This document shows, piece by piece, positions 61,109 through 64,000 of a stretch of DNA of 64,000 nt. Source of the stretch: Chryseobacterium sp. Leaf405 (lineage in GTDB: Bacteria > Bacteroidota > Bacteroidia > Flavobacteriales > Weeksellaceae); assembly GCF_001425355.1 (NCBI RefSeq), contig NZ_LMQN01000012.1, forward strand, positions 727,254-791,253, in the 5' to 3' direction. The notes beneath the pieces were generated by a model. The model saw only the letters and a program-made list of their open reading frames with translations, did not search any database and was not told the origin of the DNA. Numbering within the stretch: the stretch's first letter is position 1; each line of letters opens with the position of its first letter. A program made the translations under genes and the position numbers.

Positions 61109-63853
61109 ATGAAGTATTACTTATTCTTTTTCTGCTTTGCCGTCCAGATGGCACTTGGGCAGGCTTTATTTCCCTATTTGCAAAATCCGACACCCACATC
61201 GATGATTGTCAATTGGAAAACATCATCGAACAACGAAACAACAGTTACATACGGAACAAGTCCGACAAACCTAAATGTTACGTTTACCGGAACGACAAAT
61301 ATTTTTTCAGATACCGGATATAATAACAACTATTATTACCATACGGCAAAAATTGCCAATCTGCAGCCAAATACCAAGTATTATTATAAAATTAAAACAG
61401 GAACGAACGAATCTGCGGTCTATAATTTCAGAACGCTTCCTTTGCCCGGACAACCTGTAACAGCAAATGGAAAAATCCGTTTTTTGATTATGGGTGATAA
61501 CCAAATTAAGGCTGAACCGAGATATGACAGTTTAAATTTGAATGCTTATAAAAAATTAAAGGAAAAATTCGGAGAAAATTCTGATCCTTCTGATAATATT
61601 GCATTGACATTTATGGTTGGAGATCAGGTAGATGTTGGAACATTAGATCATTATGAAAATGTTCACTTCAAGAAGAATATTAAGCTTTCACCTTATCTTC
61701 CGATTCAGACAACGGTTGGAAACCACGAAACATACGGAACATTGGGGATGAATTCTTATTATGCACATTTCTATATTGATGAAATAAAATATAAAAATAT
61801 CTCTTCAGGAAATGAAAATTATTATGCTCAACAAGCTGGAAATGTTTTATTTATCAGTTTAAGTTCTGAGCATACAGGATCGGCACAGCAAATATGGCTT
61901 CAGCAGATTTTAAATGAAGCAAACAACGATTCTACCGTAGACTGGATTATTTCTTTAAGCCACAGGCCCTATCAGGCTGAGCAATACGTGGGAGATATTT
62001 CAACTTGGGTAAGAAATGCGGCTGTTCCGCTTTTGACAGCTTCCAATAAATATTTAATGCACGTCGGGGCGCACCATCATTTATACCACAGAGGTCAGCT
62101 TAAAAATACACCGAATTATCAGATTATTTCCGGGGGAACGGCTTGGGATCAATATTGGGGAATGTCAAACGAGCAGGATTTTGATGATGTTCAGAAAACA
62201 TTAACGGACTGGACGTATCAAATCGTTGAAGTGGATGTAAATACAGGAAAAGTCGACATCGAATCCTATTCCATCGGAGGTGTTTATAACAGAAAATACA
62301 ATGAATTGGTTGATACTTTTCACCGATATAAAAATCAGCCAAAACCAGCAAAACCATCTATTAACAATACTTTCACAGCACCCATTACATTACCTTTAAC
62401 ATTAAATGGAAGTGCTTTTTCTACGACAAATGGAGAATTATTAAACACGACGCAGTTTCTGATAAGTAAAGCAGCCGATTTTTCTGTGATTGAAAAAGAA
62501 ATTTACCGGGATTTTGAAAACTGGTTTGGGAAAGATGGAAACGGAACACCTGATAAAACTAAAAATTTAAATGCCGGAGTTGATATTACAAAAGTTGTCC
62601 TTCCTTCAAACTCTATTACGAACGGAATTTATTATGTGAAAACCCGCTACAGAGACAGAAATTTGGAATGGAGCGACTGGAGCGATGTGAAGCAGTTTGA
62701 AGTGATAGGAAGTATCGTCTCAAATCCTACATTTGATTTAAATAAAACAGAATATCTTCAGAACGAACAAATCATATCCACATATACGGGAGGTCCCGGG
62801 AATCTTCAGGATTGGGTAGGAATCTACAAAAAAGGACAGAGTCCAACTTCCGTAACTTCTCAGGCTTTTGTTTATACTAACGGACAAACTGCAGGTACAG
62901 CTACTTTCACCAACGGAATTGCTGCTAAAGGACAATATTTCGCAGGATTTTTTGCAAATAACGGATATACGGAAATTGCACCAAGAAAAAGTTTTTATGT
63001 AGGACCGAAAGTTATTTTAAATACAACGGCAGATACCTATCCGGTGGGCGGAACAGTAACTGTCAATTTCAGTAACGGACCCAATTTAACAAAAGACTGG
63101 ATCGGAATTTATAAAATGGGACAAGTTCCCGGACCAACGCCTGCTTCAAAATGGAGTTATGTGACGACAGCTGCCGGAACTCTTAATTTTACAGGACTTC
63201 CGAAAGGATACTACTATGCTCAGTATTTCCTTGAAGATGGCTATACAAGTGTTGGGGAGAAAGTTTTCTTTAAAGTTGGAGACATCGTTACAGAATTGTG
63301 GACAAACAAACCAGTGTACACTTTAGGTGAAAATATTACCGCTTCTTGGACAGATTCTCCGGGAATCATCAAAGACTGGTTGGGAATTTATCCTCAAAGC
63401 GTAACAACTCCGGATGATAATTTTGTTTCTTATACTTATTTCGACGGAATTACACAGGGAACAAAAACGATTCAGGGAGCAGCAGCATTGCCGACGACTC
63501 CGGGAAATTATTATATGGTGATGTTCACCAATGATTCTTATACCGAAGTTTCAAACAGAGTGCAGTTTCAGGTTCAGGGATCTACGTTGGCAACAGAGGA
63601 AGTTAAAAATTCTACCGAAAAGAATGTTATCTTATATCCGAATCCATCAAAACCTGGTGAGCCGACTTTCATTAAGAGTGATTATCCTATTGATAAAATC
63701 GAGTTGCTTTCTGCAAATGGAGACTTGTTGTATCAATCAAAAAATGTAAATAACCAACGTTTTTCTCTGGTTAACGAAAGTCTTCCGAAAGGAGTTTATT
63801 TCGTAAAAGTTTACACCAGAAAATTATTTACTTTAAAATTAATTATTCAGTAA
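61109..63853 (+). CDS. Secreted metallophosphoesterase with SKICH-like repeats and T9SS sorting domain
   Basis: Predicted secreted phosphatase, 914 residues. Signal peptide (1-18, ending LGQ). A purple-acid-phosphatase-type fibronectin-III domain (20-110, PTPTSMIVNWKT, NTKYYYKIKTG). The metallophosphoesterase core (about 120-390) shows all metal motifs: GDNQ, GDQVD, GNHE, SLSHRPY and GAHHHLYHR. A fibronectin-like segment follows (about 400-535), then three repeats of about 90 residues, each with DWVGIYK, DWIGIYK or DWLGIYP and an NGYTE/DGYTS/DSYTE motif near the end; these resemble SKICH-type Ig folds. The type A sorting domain is at 835-914 (ILYPNPSKPGE, GVYFVKV). Own promoter and terminator. 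The natural substrate is unknown. Confidence 0.9.
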   Translation: MKYYLFFFCFAVQMALGQALFPYLQNPTPTSMIVNWKTSSNNETTVTYGTSPTNLNVTFTGTTNIFSDTGYNNNYYYHTAKIANLQPNTKYYYKIKTGTNESAVYNFRTLPLPGQPVTANGKIRFLIMGDNQIKAEPRYDSLNLNAYKKLKEKFGENSDPSDNIALTFMVGDQVDVGTLDHYENVHFKKNIKLSPYLPIQTTVGNHETYGTLGMNSYYAHFYIDEIKYKNISSGNENYYAQQAGNVLFISLSSEHTGSAQQIWLQQILNEANNDSTVDWIISLSHRPYQAEQYVGDISTWVRNAAVPLLTASNKYLMHVGAHHHLYHRGQLKNTPNYQIISGGTAWDQYWGMSNEQDFDDVQKTLTDWTYQIVEVDVNTGKVDIESYSIGGVYNRKYNELVDTFHRYKNQPKPAKPSINNTFTAPITLPLTLNGSAFSTTNGELLNTTQFLISKAADFSVIEKEIYRDFENWFGKDGNGTPDKTKNLNAGVDITKVVLPSNSITNGIYYVKTRYRDRNLEWSDWSDVKQFEVIGSIVSNPTFDLNKTEYLQNEQIISTYTGGPGNLQDWVGIYKKGQSPTSVTSQAFVYTNGQTAGTATFTNGIAAKGQYFAGFFANNGYTEIAPRKSFYVGPKVILNTTADTYPVGGTVTVNFSNGPNLTKDWIGIYKMGQVPGPTPASKWSYVTTAAGTLNFTGLPKGYYYAQYFLEDGYTSVGEKVFFKVGDIVTELWTNKPVYTLGENITASWTDSPGIIKDWLGIYPQSVTTPDDNFVSYTYFDGITQGTKTIQGAAALPTTPGNYYMVMFTNDSYTEVSNRVQFQVQGSTLATEEVKNSTEKNVILYPNPSKPGEPTFIKSDYPIDKIELLSANGDLLYQSKNVNNQRFSLVNESLPKGVYFVKVYTRKLFTLKLIIQ

Positions 63854-63885
63854 GTACAGATCATTTTTTCAAATACACACAATAT

Positions 63886-63912
63886 AAACGGACTGAAAAG
63901 TCCGTTTTTTTA
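63886..63912 (+). terminator. Intrinsic terminator of the metallophosphoesterase gene
   Basis: AAACGGACT (63886-63894) pairs with AGTCCGTTT (63899-63907) around a GAAA tetraloop, followed by T. Confidence 0.93.
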
Positions 63913-63938
63913 TTATAAATATTAATTACTCTTTTTTA

Positions 63939-64000
63939 GGAGCTGTTTCCCGCTCTCCGCACTCGCTATTTTATAAATTTTTGGCTGCGGCGGCTTTGCC
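63939..64000. repeat. REP-like element, cut by the window end
   Basis: GC-rich for this genome (GGAGCTGTTTCCCGCTCTCC, then GGCTGCGGCGGCTTTGCC). It shares words with the element at 44464-44550 and is probably a second copy of that family; the rest lies outside the window. Confidence 0.55.

Noticed and set aside
1..64000. tRNA, rRNA, transposase, phage, toxin-antitoxin or defence genes
   Set aside because: I looked for cloverleaf-type sequences, DDE or HTH transposase motifs and small toxin-like pairs and saw none that I could support.

Overview
The window is AT-rich chromosomal DNA from a member of the Bacteroidota, class Flavobacteriia, most likely a Chryseobacterium-like Weeksellaceae. The evidence is: many secreted proteins with type IX secretion system (T9SS) C-terminal sorting domains of both type A and type B; recurrent promoter elements of the Bacteroidota form TAnnTTTG just upstream of genes; absence of convincing Shine-Dalgarno sites; and several gene neighbourhoods typical of the group (ftsX-DUF3098-uppP-truB, nif3 plus a COG1579 protein, ccoG). 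No rRNA, tRNA, CRISPR array, transposase or phage gene was found.

Layout. 1-1.9 kb: 3' part of dnaE, closed by a very strong terminator. 2.1-17.4 kb: five tandem genes for large exported proteins that share an almost interchangeable type A sorting domain; three share one N-terminal domain, and two of these also share about 245 bp of upstream DNA. 17.5-20.5 kb: a 52-residue membrane protein, a voltage-sensor type potassium channel with a C-terminal zinc ribbon, Nif3 and a cysteine-free COG1579 protein. 20.5-28.5 kb: housekeeping and lipid genes (acyl-CoA synthetase, acyl-CoA dehydrogenase, DUF4349 lipoprotein, release factor 3, an MFS transporter). 28.6-32.5 kb: CPBP protease, RdgB, RNase Z, a TIGR02757 protein and a small membrane protein with an all-isoleucine heptad coiled coil. 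32.7-41.4 kb: three tandem paralogues with a choice-of-anchor L domain, Ig-like modules and a type B (gliding-type) sorting domain. 41.4-46.2 kb: rsmA, ftsX, DUF3098, uppP, truB and rluF. 46.3-53.1 kb: an exported helix-hairpin-helix protein, MerR and AraC regulators, ccoG, an SMP-30 lipoprotein and a DbpA-like helicase. 53.3-55.2 kb: rpsA with a structured leader. 55.5-64 kb: a secreted M36 protease, an EamA transporter, an exported alpha/beta hydrolase, rplS and a secreted metallophosphoesterase.

How it fits together. Ten of the roughly 42 genes encode predicted T9SS cargo (seven with type A tails, three with type B tails), so about half of the coding DNA builds surface or secreted adhesins and two enzymes. 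None of the T9SS machinery itself is in the window. The housekeeping genes between the adhesin blocks look vertically inherited. Between genes there are at least four kinds of intergenic inverted-repeat elements, and leaders of rpsA, rplS and rluF carry potential RNA structure. The most unusual features are the mosaic type A adhesin array with its duplicated promoter region, the choice-of-anchor L trio, and a metallophosphoesterase with three repeats that resemble SKICH-type Ig domains.

Limits: all calls come from reading the sequence and from remembered family features; no database search was run. Several start codons were moved from the longest reading frame because a -7 promoter box lies inside the longer frame.
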